Shown here piece after piece: positions 21,301-29,440 of a stretch of DNA of 64,000 nt. This stretch comes from Nannocystis sp. RBIL2 (GTDB taxonomy: Bacteria; Myxococcota_A; Polyangia; Nannocystales; Nannocystaceae), in assembly GCF_026626745.1 (NCBI RefSeq), contig NZ_JAPNJW010000001.1, positions 5,068,001-5,132,000 of the forward strand, in the 5' to 3' direction. Each line of letters starts with the position of its first letter. Within the stretch, counting starts at the first letter, position 1. The position numbers and the translations under genes are program-made. The notes under the pieces were generated by a model. It was not told where the DNA came from and ran no database searches. It worked only from the letters and a program-made list of their open reading frames with translations.

Positions 21301-21877
21301 CGAACCCGACGGCGTGGATGTAGTCGAGCGCGCGCGCCAGCTGGACGAACAGCTCGACGATCGTCTCGCGCGGGGCGGTGCGCAGGCACTCCTGCAGCGA
21401 CACGCCGGCGAGCAGCTCCTGCGTGAAGTACACGCCGCCGTCCTCGCAGCGGCCGAAGTCGTAGACCGCCGCGAGGTTCGGGTGGTGCAGCTGGGTCAGC
21501 AGGCGGAACTCGGCCTTGAACTCGGCGATGTCGTCGCTGACCGCGCCCTGGGTGGCGCCGAAGCTGCGGGTGATCGGGGGTCGCCGGGCGCCGTCGAGGC
21601 GCGCGCTCGAGCTCGCGGCGGCCGCCGTCGGCTGGACGGTGCTGGCCGGCGCGGCCTCGCTGGAGCGCGAGCCGGGCGCGTCGAGGCTGGCGTCGCGGCG
21701 GATCAGCTTGAGCGCCACCGGGCGCTCCTCCAGCTCGTCGTAGGCCTCGTAGACGGCGCCGAAACCGCCGCGCCCCAGCAGCCCGCGGACCTGATAGCGC
21801 CCGGCGATCTTGTCCGGCATCGGCGGCTCCGCCCCGTCCGCCGTGGGCTTCGATTGCTGCGCGTCGGACTGGTTCAT
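18323..21877 (-). CDS. PknK-like Ser/Thr kinase-ATPase-TPR fusion
   Basis: 1184 residues. The kinase domain (about 25-350) has LGRGGFGAVYEAY, lysine K57 in VALKL, a Ser/Ala-rich insertion of about 55 residues before the C helix, VHGDIKPSN at 193-201 in place of HRDLKPQN, and DFG at 220-222. A STAND/AAA-type ATPase follows with P-loop EAPEGMGKT at about 415-423. The C-terminal 500 residues are TPR-like helical repeats (for example NLGDLLLRSGDFEGASESFREAL). The layout matches PknK-type kinases, which couple signal binding by the repeats to kinase output. There is no membrane segment, so it is cytoplasmic. It may act with the downstream kinase. Confidence 0.92.
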   Translation of the reverse strand: MNQSDAQQSKPTADGAEPPMPDKIAGRYQVRGLLGRGGFGAVYEAYDELEERPVALKLIRRDASLDAPGSRSSEAAPASTVQPTAAAASSSARLDGARRPPITRSFGATQGAVSDDIAEFKAEFRLLTQLHHPNLAAVYDFGRCEDGGVYFTQELLAGVSLQECLRTAPRETIVELFVQLARALDYIHAVGFVHGDIKPSNVIVCQPESEGGQPQAKLIDFGLARLFRHHRKLKDLALDQLDENEELIKVRGTPGFSAPEKVRGGVIDSRADIYSLAATIYTAVRGVRPFPSRTFKEALRNAIDWRPELAGALLQQCGPVVAELVGRMLSPDPELRPQSARSIVLELLRRESSHIRDRQKSAQDRREFARVLVELLPFVDRADYLDILLLRAHDVLRPDSARNRGSRVIRTVIVEAPEGMGKTRLLNELRREIQLGDGLFVEGSCWTGDGEGLGPFAPVVLQLATALGERSEAVRKYPDLIRAARDRSHESAAAAQLTEFLVRCAAEHPYVLYLSDLARGTETTRVLVEQLTRAIDHNEARALLCITTEPHPKFRPQLVALSREQLVELWNLRPFTQKEMMDVLKGILGDAPALRELVTMLDKLTGGHPLSFRETLRVLIEESILVRDNDTWVLRSASAAAEQLHKTLAQRSEARLDALGVSAWEVASILYLIEAPIDEERLAHLTDLRRERFRRTLERLEGEGLILRSAITGASQVVLAHASVREAVRIRYEDSLSETRLELAERIAEQTTVDPQFVFLRARLLDAAADGLEYLSELEKAAEDLFSTGQPNLAAQVLERVIIRLRKFGRVQGLPRLLRAQLNLVERAPGALNDPRREAAQHEAGILVAELLGDHRAQAVFWLGLVDRYTLDGGSDAEMALGRLQNAALAAKQARDRILELRIANRRAEILLGAGEIDGAVRCSKEAMEILDLPDAQDHYVCHVMGTRLRCLSLAGQLAEARRLHDQAKPLASRVSVLQRQAYISGIAYLAVLGNEPERAIPETRAALEQLRAAGVTRMLINPLHNLGDLLLRSGDFEGASESFREALRFAGLHGFAYHLHLNRGFLGYTLARMGEVEEGAAMLAEARRGIQTIQNEQFAHHQLRLLDAEVAHMLGQSPRARRELEEMLADFHSTNELSLAQWAQEALSRIERDRGTSFIETPDEADAQTVSPDQDTVRTKPLR

Positions 21878-22046
21878 GGCGCGAGATGGACGGGGCGGCG
21901 ATCAGGCGCTCGCGGTGCGCGGACAACGGACCCGTGCCGCCGCCCGGAACCGGCCGAACGCGAGGGACGAGTATTCCACAGCAACGTCCCAGTGACGTAT
22001 CAAATTGAAATATTCGCAGGCCGGCGGGTTTTTGGGGCACCGTCGC

Positions 22047-22868
22047 TCAAGACCGGCGGGGACCCCACGGTGGCACTTCTCCCGCGCGAATTGCGCTGAA
22101 CGAAGCGCGCCCGATCGCGGCCTGACCGGTGTCGATACAGCGTTCGTACGCGGCCGCCTCGATGCACAGGCGCTCCGCTTCGGCCTGCCCGGTGGCCCCC
22201 AACAGGCCACGCTTGAACACCGCGACAGCGGTCGGGGAGCGTCGTCGCAGGAGTTCGGCGAAGGTGCGCACGCGGGCGAGACCTGCGTCGATGTCCGGGA
22301 CGATTTCGTGGCACAGACCGATCCGCAGCGCCTCGTCGGCGCCGATCTCTTCGCCCGTGCAGCCGAGCCGGAGCGCGTGCGCCGGGCCCACCGCCAGCGC
22401 CAGCTCCGCCGTGCCGCGGGCCCCGGGGATGATGCCGAGGCCCGTCTCCGGCAGGCCGAAGCGGCCCTTCGGCGTCGACAGGCAGTAGTCGGCGGTGAGC
22501 AAGAATTCGAGGCCCCAGCCGAGCGTGACGCCGTGGCTCAGCGCGACGGTGAAGAGCGGGACGTGGCGCAGGCGCTGGAGGATCGAGCGCTGGCGGCGGA
22601 CATGAGCCTTGACGCGCTCGTCGGCCCAGCCGACGCGTTCGGTGACGTCGGCGCCGGAGATGAAGATCGGCGTGCCCGACTTGCTGGCGCGCCGGCTGGT
22701 GGTGCACAGGCAGGCGACCTCGCCGTGCTCGAGCAGCTCACACAGCGCCTCGAAGGCGTCCAGCGTCACGGTGCCGACCTCGTTGGCCTTGCCGTGGTCG
22801 AGGGTCAGCGTGAGGAGCCGGAGCTCGGGGTCGTAGTGCGGATGCAGGGCCTCGATGCGCTCGAACAT
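22047..22868 (-). CDS. Enoyl-CoA hydratase/isomerase family protein
   Basis: 273 residues with a crotonase fold: FISGADVTERV and GVTLGWGLEFLLTADYCLST form the oxyanion-hole region, then GRFGLPETGLGIIPGARGTAEL. The usual GGTQRL is GARGTAEL here, so the catalytic glutamate positions may not be those of a hydratase. The substrate is unknown; it could act on an acyl-CoA in fatty-acid or aromatic degradation. It lies upstream of the kinase gene on the same strand with an AT-richer spacer of 169 bases, which probably holds the kinase promoter. Confidence 0.85.
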   Translation of the reverse strand: MFERIEALHPHYDPELRLLTLTLDHGKANEVGTVTLDAFEALCELLEHGEVACLCTTSRRASKSGTPIFISGADVTERVGWADERVKAHVRRQRSILQRLRHVPLFTVALSHGVTLGWGLEFLLTADYCLSTPKGRFGLPETGLGIIPGARGTAELALAVGPAHALRLGCTGEEIGADEALRIGLCHEIVPDIDAGLARVRTFAELLRRRSPTAVAVFKRGLLGATGQAEAERLCIEAAAYERCIDTGQAAIGRASFSAIRAGEVPPWGPRRS

Positions 22869-22932
22869 GTGCGCGAGAGACCATACGAGGGCCGCCGGGC
22901 GAGTGCCAGCGGGTAATGGGACCCACCTCGGC

Positions 22933-23568
22933 TCACGGTAGCCGCGCGAGATCGGCGGGCCGGTCGAGGTTGTCGAGCACAGCGGGATCGTCGACGGCGA
23001 GGGCGCGGCGGAGTCCGGTGACCGTGGGTCGTCCCAGCAGGTCGCGCGGGCTCTCGTCCTGCCCCAGCGCCAGCAGCTGCGGCACCAACATCGCCGGCCA
23101 GATCAGCGGGTGTCCGCGGCGACCGCCGTGCTCCGGCTGCCATACCTGCGTGGGCGCCGCGCGGAACGCCGCAGCCAGCGCCGCGACCGTCTCGGGCCGC
23201 ACGTGCGGGCGGTCGACCGTCAGCACCAGCGCGGCGCACCCGGGCGCCAGCATGTCGAGTTCGACCAGGCCGCGGCGCAGGCTGTCCATCTGTCCTTGAG
23301 GCCATGTCGGATTGGTCACCTTGATCGCCGGCCCGAGGTCCTCGGCCGGGATGACGACCGCGCCCTCGACGACGACGATCGGGCTGGCCTCCGCGGCCTC
23401 GGCCTGGGCGACGGCGTGGCGCACGAAGCTGCGGCCGCGCCACTCGAGCAGCGCCTTGGGCCGGCCCATGCGCTCGCCGGCGCCGGCCGCGAGGACGACC
23501 GCGCCGAGGGCGGTCACGGGCGGCCTCCGCGGGCCGGTGAAGGTGAAAGCAGCGGGTCGATCGGGCAT
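22933..23568 (-). CDS. MobA/MocA-like nucleotidyltransferase
   Basis: 211 residues. AVVLAAGAGERMGRPKALLEW is the NTP-binding N-terminus of the GT-A transferase fold, LTVDRPHVRPETV holds a metal-binding aspartate, and GGRRGHPLIWP is typical of MocA/CoxF-type proteins that add CMP or GMP to molybdopterin. An XdhC protein is encoded 2 kb upstream on the same strand, which supports a molybdenum-cofactor role. No molybdenum enzyme is present in the window. A GTG at about 23514 is an alternative start at the conserved VTALGAVVLAAG segment. Confidence 0.85.
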   Translation of the reverse strand: MPDRPAAFTFTGPRRPPVTALGAVVLAAGAGERMGRPKALLEWRGRSFVRHAVAQAEAAEASPIVVVEGAVVIPAEDLGPAIKVTNPTWPQGQMDSLRRGLVELDMLAPGCAALVLTVDRPHVRPETVAALAAAFRAAPTQVWQPEHGGRRGHPLIWPAMLVPQLLALGQDESPRDLLGRPTVTGLRRALAVDDPAVLDNLDRPADLARLP

Positions 23569-23587
23569 GCTCGATCGGACATGGCAA

Positions 23588-23617
23588 AAAGGACCTGTCC
23601 GTTCGGACAGGCCCTTT
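23588..23617 (-). terminator. Intrinsic terminator (CTGTCC-type hairpin)
   Basis: AAAGGACCTGTCC at 23588-23600 and its near-perfect complement at 23605-23617 flank the loop GTTC. Read on the minus strand the stem is followed by TTTTT, as expected for an intrinsic terminator of the 616-residue lipoprotein gene. A second, weaker copy lies at about 23652-23670. It is a TG-for-ATG variant of the ACATG palindrome family. Confidence 0.8.
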
Positions 23618-23665
23618 CAGTCAGGAGCGCGGCTGGGCTCGACGTGCGCGTAAGGACCTGTCCGT

Positions 23666-25516
23666 TCAGGCAGGCGGGCCGGCCGGCGTCGGCTCGCGCG
23701 CCGCGCCCTTGTTCGACAGCGGCTTGTCGTTGGGACGGGCCGGCTCGGCCTTGTCCCCGAACAGCTCGCCGAGCTGGGCGGCGTCGGCCGGCGAGGGCAC
23801 GAGCACCGCCTTGGGCACGCCGACGGCCAGGCTGCCGAGGTTGGGGTCGAGCTTGACGCCGACGCCCACGGCCCCGCCGATGCGGGTGAAGGCGGCCGCG
23901 CCGGTCTCGATCTTCTTCAGGCGCGCCTTGTCGGCCCGCGCCTCGGCGCTGCTCAGCACCGACAGCCGCAGCAGCGCCGCCGGGTCGACGCTGACGCAGA
24001 AGTGGCAGCCCTGGCTGGCGGCCCGGGCCAGGCGCAGGCCGGCGTCGGCGCCGAGGCTGGTCTTGCGGCCCTTGAGCGCGCCGCCGATGTCGCCGGCGAC
24101 CTTGGTCGCGCCGGCGCCGACGGTGAACACCGCGAGGTTGCCGGTCACGAACGAGGCGGCCTCGAGCTTCTTCTTGCCGACCAGGAACGGCTCGAGATCG
24201 GCTGCCTCCTTGGCCATGTTCTTCGGGACAGGGATCGTCAGGAGGTCGCCCTTGACCGGGCCGGCCTTGGCGCCGTCGGTCTTGAGGGTGAAGTTGATCT
24301 TGGCCGACTTGTCCTCGCCGGTCAGGCTGTCGAACGCGGCGAAGCCCTTGGCCAGCGCCTGCTCGATGCCGCGGATGGCCGCCCGCGCGCCGGCCTCGTC
24401 CTTGACGTTGGCGGCCAGCACCGCGGTGGCCTCGCCCTTCGGCGAGAGGTAGAGGGCGAACACGACGTCGCTCTGGACCTGGTCGAGGACGGCGTGGGCG
24501 GCGGCGATGGCGTCCTTGGCGACGACGTCGAAGGGCGCGGGGATCTGGCTCAGCGGGATGCCCTTGTCGAGGGCGGTGTGCAGGACCTCGGGGGTGCCCC
24601 ACGGCATCGCCACGACCAAGGCGGGGCTGGCCGGAAGGACAGCTTCGAGCCCGGTCGGGGCGGTGCGCGCCGGGCCCAGCGGCGACAGGCCGAGGCGCGA
24701 GAACGGGGCGTCGGCCGAGAGCTGCAGCACGAGGTCGCGGTCGGTGCCGGCGTCGAGCTCGAGCGAGCCGGCGGTGGCCTCGCGCAGGACGGCGAGGACC
24801 TGCCGGCGCAGGCCGGCCGGCAGCCCGGAGAGGGCGCTGGTCTCGAGCATGCCGGGCGGCAGGTCGGTGCCGCGCAGCCGCAGCCGCCGCCCCTGCCCAG
24901 CCTCCTCGGCGAGCCCGGCGGCCCGCTCGAGGTCGGCGTTCGACAGCGCGAACTCGAGGGCCTTCGGCTTCTCACGCAGGAGCACCCGCAGCTCGCCCTG
25001 GACGAGCTCCCACAGGCCGTTGCCGAGCGGCTGCGGCCGCTGACCCGAGGGCATGCCGTCCATGACGCCCTTGGCGCTGACGGCCGCGAGGGTGCCCGCG
25101 AGCTTGAGGTCGTTGCTCGGGTCCTGGGCGAAGAAGGTGGCGTCGACGGCGAACGGGCCGGCCAGATCGAGGCTGGCCCAAAGGCCAGGTCCGAAGCCCA
25201 TCTGCAGCAGCATCGCCTGGATCTGCGCGGCCGGATCGATCGGCAGCTTGGGGGTCCAGGCGGTGGTGGTCTGCTTGACCAGGGTCATCAGATCGCCGGC
25301 GCCGTGGAGGGTGGCGCGCAGCTTCAGGGGCTTGCCCGCGGGCGGCTTGCGCGTGGGAGTCCCGGCCTGACCCTCGCCCGGAGCGCTGCCGGCGCCGTCC
25401 GACTGCGGTTCGTCGACCACGACGACGTTGGGCGGCGGTGTCTTCTTGGCGCAGCCAAGTGTGGCAGGAGCGACGACCATGGCGGCCGTCACGAGCGCGA
25501 CGCGGGCGGTGAACAT
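23666..25516 (-). CDS. Large lipoprotein of unknown function
   Basis: 616 residues. The signal MFTARVALVTAAMVVAPATLGC is a lipoprotein type. After an acidic/Pro linker the sequence has repeated beta-alpha units resembling DUF3352-like bacterial proteins (for example PALVVAMPWGTPEVLHTALD and VKDEAGARAAIRGIEQALAKGF). No catalytic motif is recognised. A single CHFC lies near residue 505. It sits between the XdhC gene (start side) and the MobA-like gene on the same strand, but 14-97 base gaps and the terminator after it argue that MobA is a separate transcript. Confidence 0.75.
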   Translation of the reverse strand: MFTARVALVTAAMVVAPATLGCAKKTPPPNVVVVDEPQSDGAGSAPGEGQAGTPTRKPPAGKPLKLRATLHGAGDLMTLVKQTTTAWTPKLPIDPAAQIQAMLLQMGFGPGLWASLDLAGPFAVDATFFAQDPSNDLKLAGTLAAVSAKGVMDGMPSGQRPQPLGNGLWELVQGELRVLLREKPKALEFALSNADLERAAGLAEEAGQGRRLRLRGTDLPPGMLETSALSGLPAGLRRQVLAVLREATAGSLELDAGTDRDLVLQLSADAPFSRLGLSPLGPARTAPTGLEAVLPASPALVVAMPWGTPEVLHTALDKGIPLSQIPAPFDVVAKDAIAAAHAVLDQVQSDVVFALYLSPKGEATAVLAANVKDEAGARAAIRGIEQALAKGFAAFDSLTGEDKSAKINFTLKTDGAKAGPVKGDLLTIPVPKNMAKEAADLEPFLVGKKKLEAASFVTGNLAVFTVGAGATKVAGDIGGALKGRKTSLGADAGLRLARAASQGCHFCVSVDPAALLRLSVLSSAEARADKARLKKIETGAAAFTRIGGAVGVGVKLDPNLGSLAVGVPKAVLVPSPADAAQLGELFGDKAEPARPNDKPLSNKGAAREPTPAGPPA

Positions 25517-25530
25517 CGCGGCGGAGTGTA

Positions 25531-26412
25531 TCAGCGGTCGTCGCGCGCGTCGCCTTCGCGGCCTTCGGCGACGGTCGAGGCCGGTGCTCCGAGCCGGGCG
25601 AGCGCCTGCGGCACGACGTTCATGGCCGCACCCGTGCCACCGTGGCGGTCCGCCAGCAGCTCGGCGACGATGCTGATGGCGATCTCGGCCGGGGTGCGCC
25701 CACCCAGCGCAATTCCCACCGGGGCCCGCACGCGCGACAGGTCGGGCAGCGGGCGGCCCAGCTCCTGCTCGCGGCGCAGGACGCGAGCAACGATCGCGTG
25801 GACCTTGCGGACGCTGCCGATCATCCCGAGGTAGCGGTGGGGGCGGCGGACCAGATGCGCCAGAGCCCGCTCGTCACGGGCGTGATCGCGGGTGAGGATG
25901 ACGACGTAGTCGCGCTCGCCGAGGTCGGGCACGGCGAGCTCGAGCTCGTCGACGTCGCGGGCGTGCCGCTCGGCGCCGGCGAAGGCCGGGTGCTCGAGCA
26001 GATCCTCGCGGTCGTCGACGACGACGACGCGAAAGCCGACCCCGGCGGCCACCGGAGCCACCGCCTGGGCGACGTGGCCGGCGCCGATGAGGACGAGCCG
26101 CGCTTCAGGGGCGAGATACTCCACGAACACCTCCATGGCGCCGCCGCAGCACATGCCGAGGTCGCGGACCAGGTGCGCCTTGACCACCCGCGGGCTGCCG
26201 TCGCGCAGACTGGCGCGGCAGGCGTCGAGCACCTGCTCCTCGATCGCACCACCGCCCACCGTGCCGACCTGCACGCCGTCCTCGCGCAGGAGCAGACGGG
26301 CCCCCACGACCTGCGGCGCCGAGCCCGAACGGCCGATCACCGTCGCCAGAGCCGCGGGCCCACCCGTCCTTCCGGACAGGACGTCGACGACGGCGCGAGC
26401 GACCGGGAGCAC
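25531..26412 (-). CDS. XdhC/CoxI family molybdenum-enzyme maturation protein
   Basis: 293 residues from GTG 26412. The XdhC N-terminal part has ALATVIGRSGSAPQVVGARLLL and GTVGGGAIEEQVLDAC with MCCGGAMEVFVEYL. The Rossmann C-terminal domain begins LVLIGAGHVAQAVAPVA and ends GIALGGRTPAEIAISIVAEL. XdhC proteins bind molybdopterin and help insert it, often with sulfuration, into xanthine-dehydrogenase-type enzymes. It starts 68 bases from the divergent lipoprotein gene and lies 15 bases ahead of the large lipoprotein, so those two are probably co-transcribed. Confidence 0.9.
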   Translation of the reverse strand: MLPVARAVVDVLSGRTGGPAALATVIGRSGSAPQVVGARLLLREDGVQVGTVGGGAIEEQVLDACRASLRDGSPRVVKAHLVRDLGMCCGGAMEVFVEYLAPEARLVLIGAGHVAQAVAPVAAGVGFRVVVVDDREDLLEHPAFAGAERHARDVDELELAVPDLGERDYVVILTRDHARDERALAHLVRRPHRYLGMIGSVRKVHAIVARVLRREQELGRPLPDLSRVRAPVGIALGGRTPAEIAISIVAELLADRHGGTGAAMNVVPQALARLGAPASTVAEGREGDARDDR

Positions 26413-26480
26413 CGCCGCGAAGTGTAGCCCGGGGCTTGTTCGAGGCGCCGGGCAATTTTACAAGGTTGACCGGACGAGAG

Positions 26481-27092
26481 ATGCGCAGGGTCGCAGCGGT
26501 CGCGCTGGTGTTCGGAGCGTGCGCGGAGCCGGAGTCGGCGCCGCGGGCGGAGCCTCCTCCGGTGCGTCCGACGGTCGCCGCGGCCGCGGCGTCGATGACC
26601 CCGGACGAGCTGGCCGAGACCCGCCGCAAGGCCGGCTTCCAGGACGGGGCGACGCTCGAGGCGGAGCGCGCCGAGGCGCGCGAGCGGGTCGCTCGCAGCT
26701 ACGTGCGGGCCAACCTGCCGGCGTACCGCGAGGTGGTGAAGGCGCTGCGCGGCAACGTGGCGGAGATCGAGCGCGCGGCCCGACGATGGCTGCGCGCGAG
26801 CGATCCGCAGCGAGCTTACGAGCGCTGGCGCGGGGTCTCGAGACGACGCGCCGACCGCGTCGCAGGGTTGTATCAGCACGTCGCCGATGACGGCTTCGAC
26901 GGCGGTCAGGCCCAGCGCCTGCTCGCCGACGCCTATCGCCGCTGGGAAGAGCTGCGGGAAGATCTCGGCGGAGAAGTCGCTGCCGACGCGCGCTTCTCCG
27001 CCCTCCTCGTCGATCTCCGTGACGCGCTCACCGCCGTGTCACGCATGCTCGACGAGATCGAGCACGACGAAGAACTGGCCTCAGGACCATGA
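26481..27092 (+). CDS. Helical lipoprotein of unknown function
   Basis: 203 residues. ATG 26481 has a GACGAGAG site just upstream. The signal MRRVAAVALVFGAC is short with a lipobox (FGAC). The rest is Arg/Ala/Glu-rich and strongly helical (for example AEIERAARRWLRASDPQRAYERW and RLLADAYRRWEELREDL), likely coiled. No family is recognised. It is divergent from XdhC and followed by a 160-base leader region of the next small lipoprotein. Confidence 0.7.
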   Translation: MRRVAAVALVFGACAEPESAPRAEPPPVRPTVAAAAASMTPDELAETRRKAGFQDGATLEAERAEARERVARSYVRANLPAYREVVKALRGNVAEIERAARRWLRASDPQRAYERWRGVSRRRADRVAGLYQHVADDGFDGGQAQRLLADAYRRWEELREDLGGEVAADARFSALLVDLRDALTAVSRMLDEIEHDEELASGP

Positions 27093-27200
27093 ATTCAGGC
27101 GTCTGGCGGGCATTTTGCGCGCATTGCGCGGACGACGCTCAAGAATCTGGTAATTGGCCAAGTTTTGCGGTACCTGGCTAAAGCACCGTCCACGACGACT

Positions 27201-27238
27201 GCCCCTCGCAAGGGGCCGTGCATTCGCCCCGCGAGGGG
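27201..27238 (+). promoter_or_regulatory. Leader RNA with two mutually exclusive hairpin pairings
   Basis: GCCCCTCGCAAGGGGC at 27201-27216 and CCCCGCGAGGGG at 27227-27238 can each form a small hairpin. Alternatively CCCCTCGC (27202-27209) pairs perfectly with GCGAGGGG (27231-27238). The second structure ends just before the AGGAGA site and the ATG at 27254, so refolding could change ribosome access. Confidence 0.45.
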
Positions 27239-27253
27239 AAGCCAGGAGAACTC

Positions 27254-27466
27254 ATGAAGAAGACGATCGCGATCGTGTTCGCCGCCCTCTCGGTGGCGAC
27301 CTTTGGCTGCAACAAGAGCAAGACCGACACCGCCAACCCCGACGAGGCGAAGACCGAGACCCCGGCGGAGACCCCCGCCGAGGGTGAGAAGACCGCCGAG
27401 GAGACTCCGGCCGAGGGTACCCCGGCCGAGGGTGGCGACGCGGCTGCCACCCCCCCCACCCCGTAA
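27254..27466 (+). CDS. Small Pro/Ala/Glu-rich lipoprotein
   Basis: 70 residues. MKKTIAIVFAALSVATFGC is a typical lipoprotein signal, and an AGGAGA site lies 6 bases upstream. The mature part is only low-complexity acidic repeats of ETPAEG type, with no further Cys. It has the same size and style as the precursor of the MNIO operon at 52.7 kb, including an AEGTP tail, but lacks its Cys units. It may be an abundant envelope spacer protein. A strong terminator follows at 27504. Confidence 0.75.
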   Translation: MKKTIAIVFAALSVATFGCNKSKTDTANPDEAKTETPAETPAEGEKTAEETPAEGTPAEGGDAAATPPTP

Positions 27467-27503
27467 GCCTGGTCTCCCTCCGGGAGATCTCAGCTTGCTG
27501 TTC

Positions 27504-27540
27504 CATGGGCCAGACTGGCGATTCGCCGGTCTGGCCCATG
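27504..27540 (+). terminator. Intrinsic terminator after the small lipoprotein gene
   Basis: A 17-bp stem with one mismatch (arm CATGGGCCAGACTGGCG) has a 3-base loop ATT and is followed by TTTATTCT. It lies 38 bases after the stop codon. Confidence 0.85.
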
Positions 27541-27610
27541 TTTATTCTGCAGTGTAGTGTCCGACCCCCGGCGTCGATTTCTGCTATAGGCCCCGGACCC
27601 CGGCCCGCCC

Positions 27611-29440
27611 GTGTCGCTCGCCACTCGCTTCTTTCACCGGTACGTCCGGCGCAACCTGCCGCAGTACGCGCTGGGCTTCGCGATGTTGGTCGCCACCAAC
27701 TACGCGGTGGTGCGGATCCCGACCCTCATCGGCAACGCCCTCGACGCCTTCGGCGGCGGCAAGGCCGACGCCCTCGCGGTCGGCCAGGGCATCGCCCTCG
27801 AGCTGATGATCTGGGCGGTCGCGGTGGTGGTCGTGCGCACCCTGTCGCGGGTGCTGTTCTTCAACCCCGGGCGCGAGGTCGAGTACCGCGTCAGCGTCGA
27901 CCTGTTCACCCACCTGCTGGCGCTGCAGCGGCCGTTCTTCCTCAAGCGCAAGGTCGGCGAGCTGGTCAGCATGGCGACCAACGACACGATGTCGATCCGC
28001 CTGCTCATCGGCTTCGCCGGCCTGCAGGTGTGCAACGTCGCCGTCGCGGTCCCGCTGCACCTCGGGCAGATGCTGCTCACCGACGCCTGGCTGACGCTGT
28101 GGTGCCTGCTGCCGATCGCGGTCGGCAGCGCCTACACGATCGCGGTGGTGCGCCGGTTCTACTCGCTGATCCGGGTGTCGTTCGAGGAGCTCGGGCGGCT
28201 GTCGGACCGCGTGCTCGAGTCGTACGCCGGCATCGGCACCGTGCGCGCGCACGCGGCCGAGGCGGCGATCCTGCGCCACTTCGACACCCGCAACCAGACT
28301 TACCTCGACCTGCAGCTGCGGCTGTCGTCGATGCGCGCGTTCTCGATGCCGGTGCTCGGGCTGTCGGGTCAGGTGGCGGCGGCGATCGTGCTGTGGGTCG
28401 GCGGCGCGCGGGTGATCGCCGGCGAGCTGCCGGTCGGCGCGCTGGTCACCTTCACCACGCTGCTGGGCAGCCTGGTCGCGCTGCTGATGGCGGTCGCGTG
28501 GGTGCTGGCCTCGGTGTCGCGCGGGTTCGTGGCGATCAAGCGGGTCGACGAGGTCGTCACCACCCCCGACGGTCTACCTGTCCCGACGGACATCTTGCCG
28601 CCCGGGCCGCCGCCGTCGCTCGAGCTGCGCGGCATGACCTTCACCTACCCCGGGGCGGAGGAGCCGTCGCTGCGCGACATCTCGTTCGCGCTGGCGCCCG
28701 GCAAGACGCTCGGGATCTTCGGCCGCACCGGCGCCGGCAAGTCGACGCTGATCCACCTGCTGTCGCGCGTGTACACGCCGCCGGTCGGCACCGTGCTGGT
28801 CGGCGGCAAGGACGTCACGACCTTGCCTTTGGACCAGGTCCGCTCCCAGCTCGCGGTCGTGCCGCAGGACCCGTTCCTGTTCTCGACCACGCTGCGCGAC
28901 AACATCCGCCTGCGCGGCGAGCGGAGCGGGCACGTGCGCGGCGAGGACGGCGGCAGCTCGGCCTCGTCGTCGCACCTGCGCGCCGAGGCGGAGGACCCGC
29001 GGCTGCAGCAGGTGCTGCGCGCGGCCTGCCTGGTCGACGACGTGCGCTCCCTGCCCGAGGGGCTCGACACCGTGGTCGGCGAGCGCGGAGTGATGCTATC
29101 GGGCGGGCAGCGCCAGCGGACGGCGCTGGCGCGGGCGCTGTACCGCGGGCCGGGGCTGCTGTTGCTCGACGACGTGCTGTCGGCGGTCGACCAGGGCACC
29201 GAGGTGCGCCTGGTGGCGGCGATCCGCGGGCTCCACGACGAGGCCGGCGGCGGCCTGATGAAGCAGGCGGCGACCACGGTGATCGTGTCGCACCGCACCA
29301 GCGTGCTCGAGCACGCCGACGAGATCCTCGTGCTCGAGCGCGGCGCAGTCGTCGAGCGCGGCACACACGCCCAGCTGCTCGCGCTCGACGGCGTGTACGC
29401 CGAGACCCACCGCCACCAGGAGGCCGCGCACCATGGCTGA
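27611..29440 (+). CDS. ABC exporter half with degenerate ATPase site (MdlA-like)
   Basis: 609 residues from GTG 27611, a fused membrane domain (six helices, about 1-310) and ATPase. Walker A is GRTGAGKST near residue 371, signature VMLSGGQRQRTALARAL, and Walker B is LLLLDDVLSAVD with D521 where the catalytic Glu is normal. A charged Ser-rich insertion (about GERSGHVRGEDGGSSASSS) sits between the Q-loop and the signature. Heterodimeric exporters usually have one degenerate half, and the next gene supplies the canonical one. The two genes overlap by 8 bases. Substrate unknown; the HtrA gene in the same operon suggests an envelope role. Confidence 0.92.
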   Translation: MSLATRFFHRYVRRNLPQYALGFAMLVATNYAVVRIPTLIGNALDAFGGGKADALAVGQGIALELMIWAVAVVVVRTLSRVLFFNPGREVEYRVSVDLFTHLLALQRPFFLKRKVGELVSMATNDTMSIRLLIGFAGLQVCNVAVAVPLHLGQMLLTDAWLTLWCLLPIAVGSAYTIAVVRRFYSLIRVSFEELGRLSDRVLESYAGIGTVRAHAAEAAILRHFDTRNQTYLDLQLRLSSMRAFSMPVLGLSGQVAAAIVLWVGGARVIAGELPVGALVTFTTLLGSLVALLMAVAWVLASVSRGFVAIKRVDEVVTTPDGLPVPTDILPPGPPPSLELRGMTFTYPGAEEPSLRDISFALAPGKTLGIFGRTGAGKSTLIHLLSRVYTPPVGTVLVGGKDVTTLPLDQVRSQLAVVPQDPFLFSTTLRDNIRLRGERSGHVRGEDGGSSASSSHLRAEAEDPRLQQVLRAACLVDDVRSLPEGLDTVVGERGVMLSGGQRQRTALARALYRGPGLLLLDDVLSAVDQGTEVRLVAAIRGLHDEAGGGLMKQAATTVIVSHRTSVLEHADEILVLERGAVVERGTHAQLLALDGVYAETHRHQEAAHHG

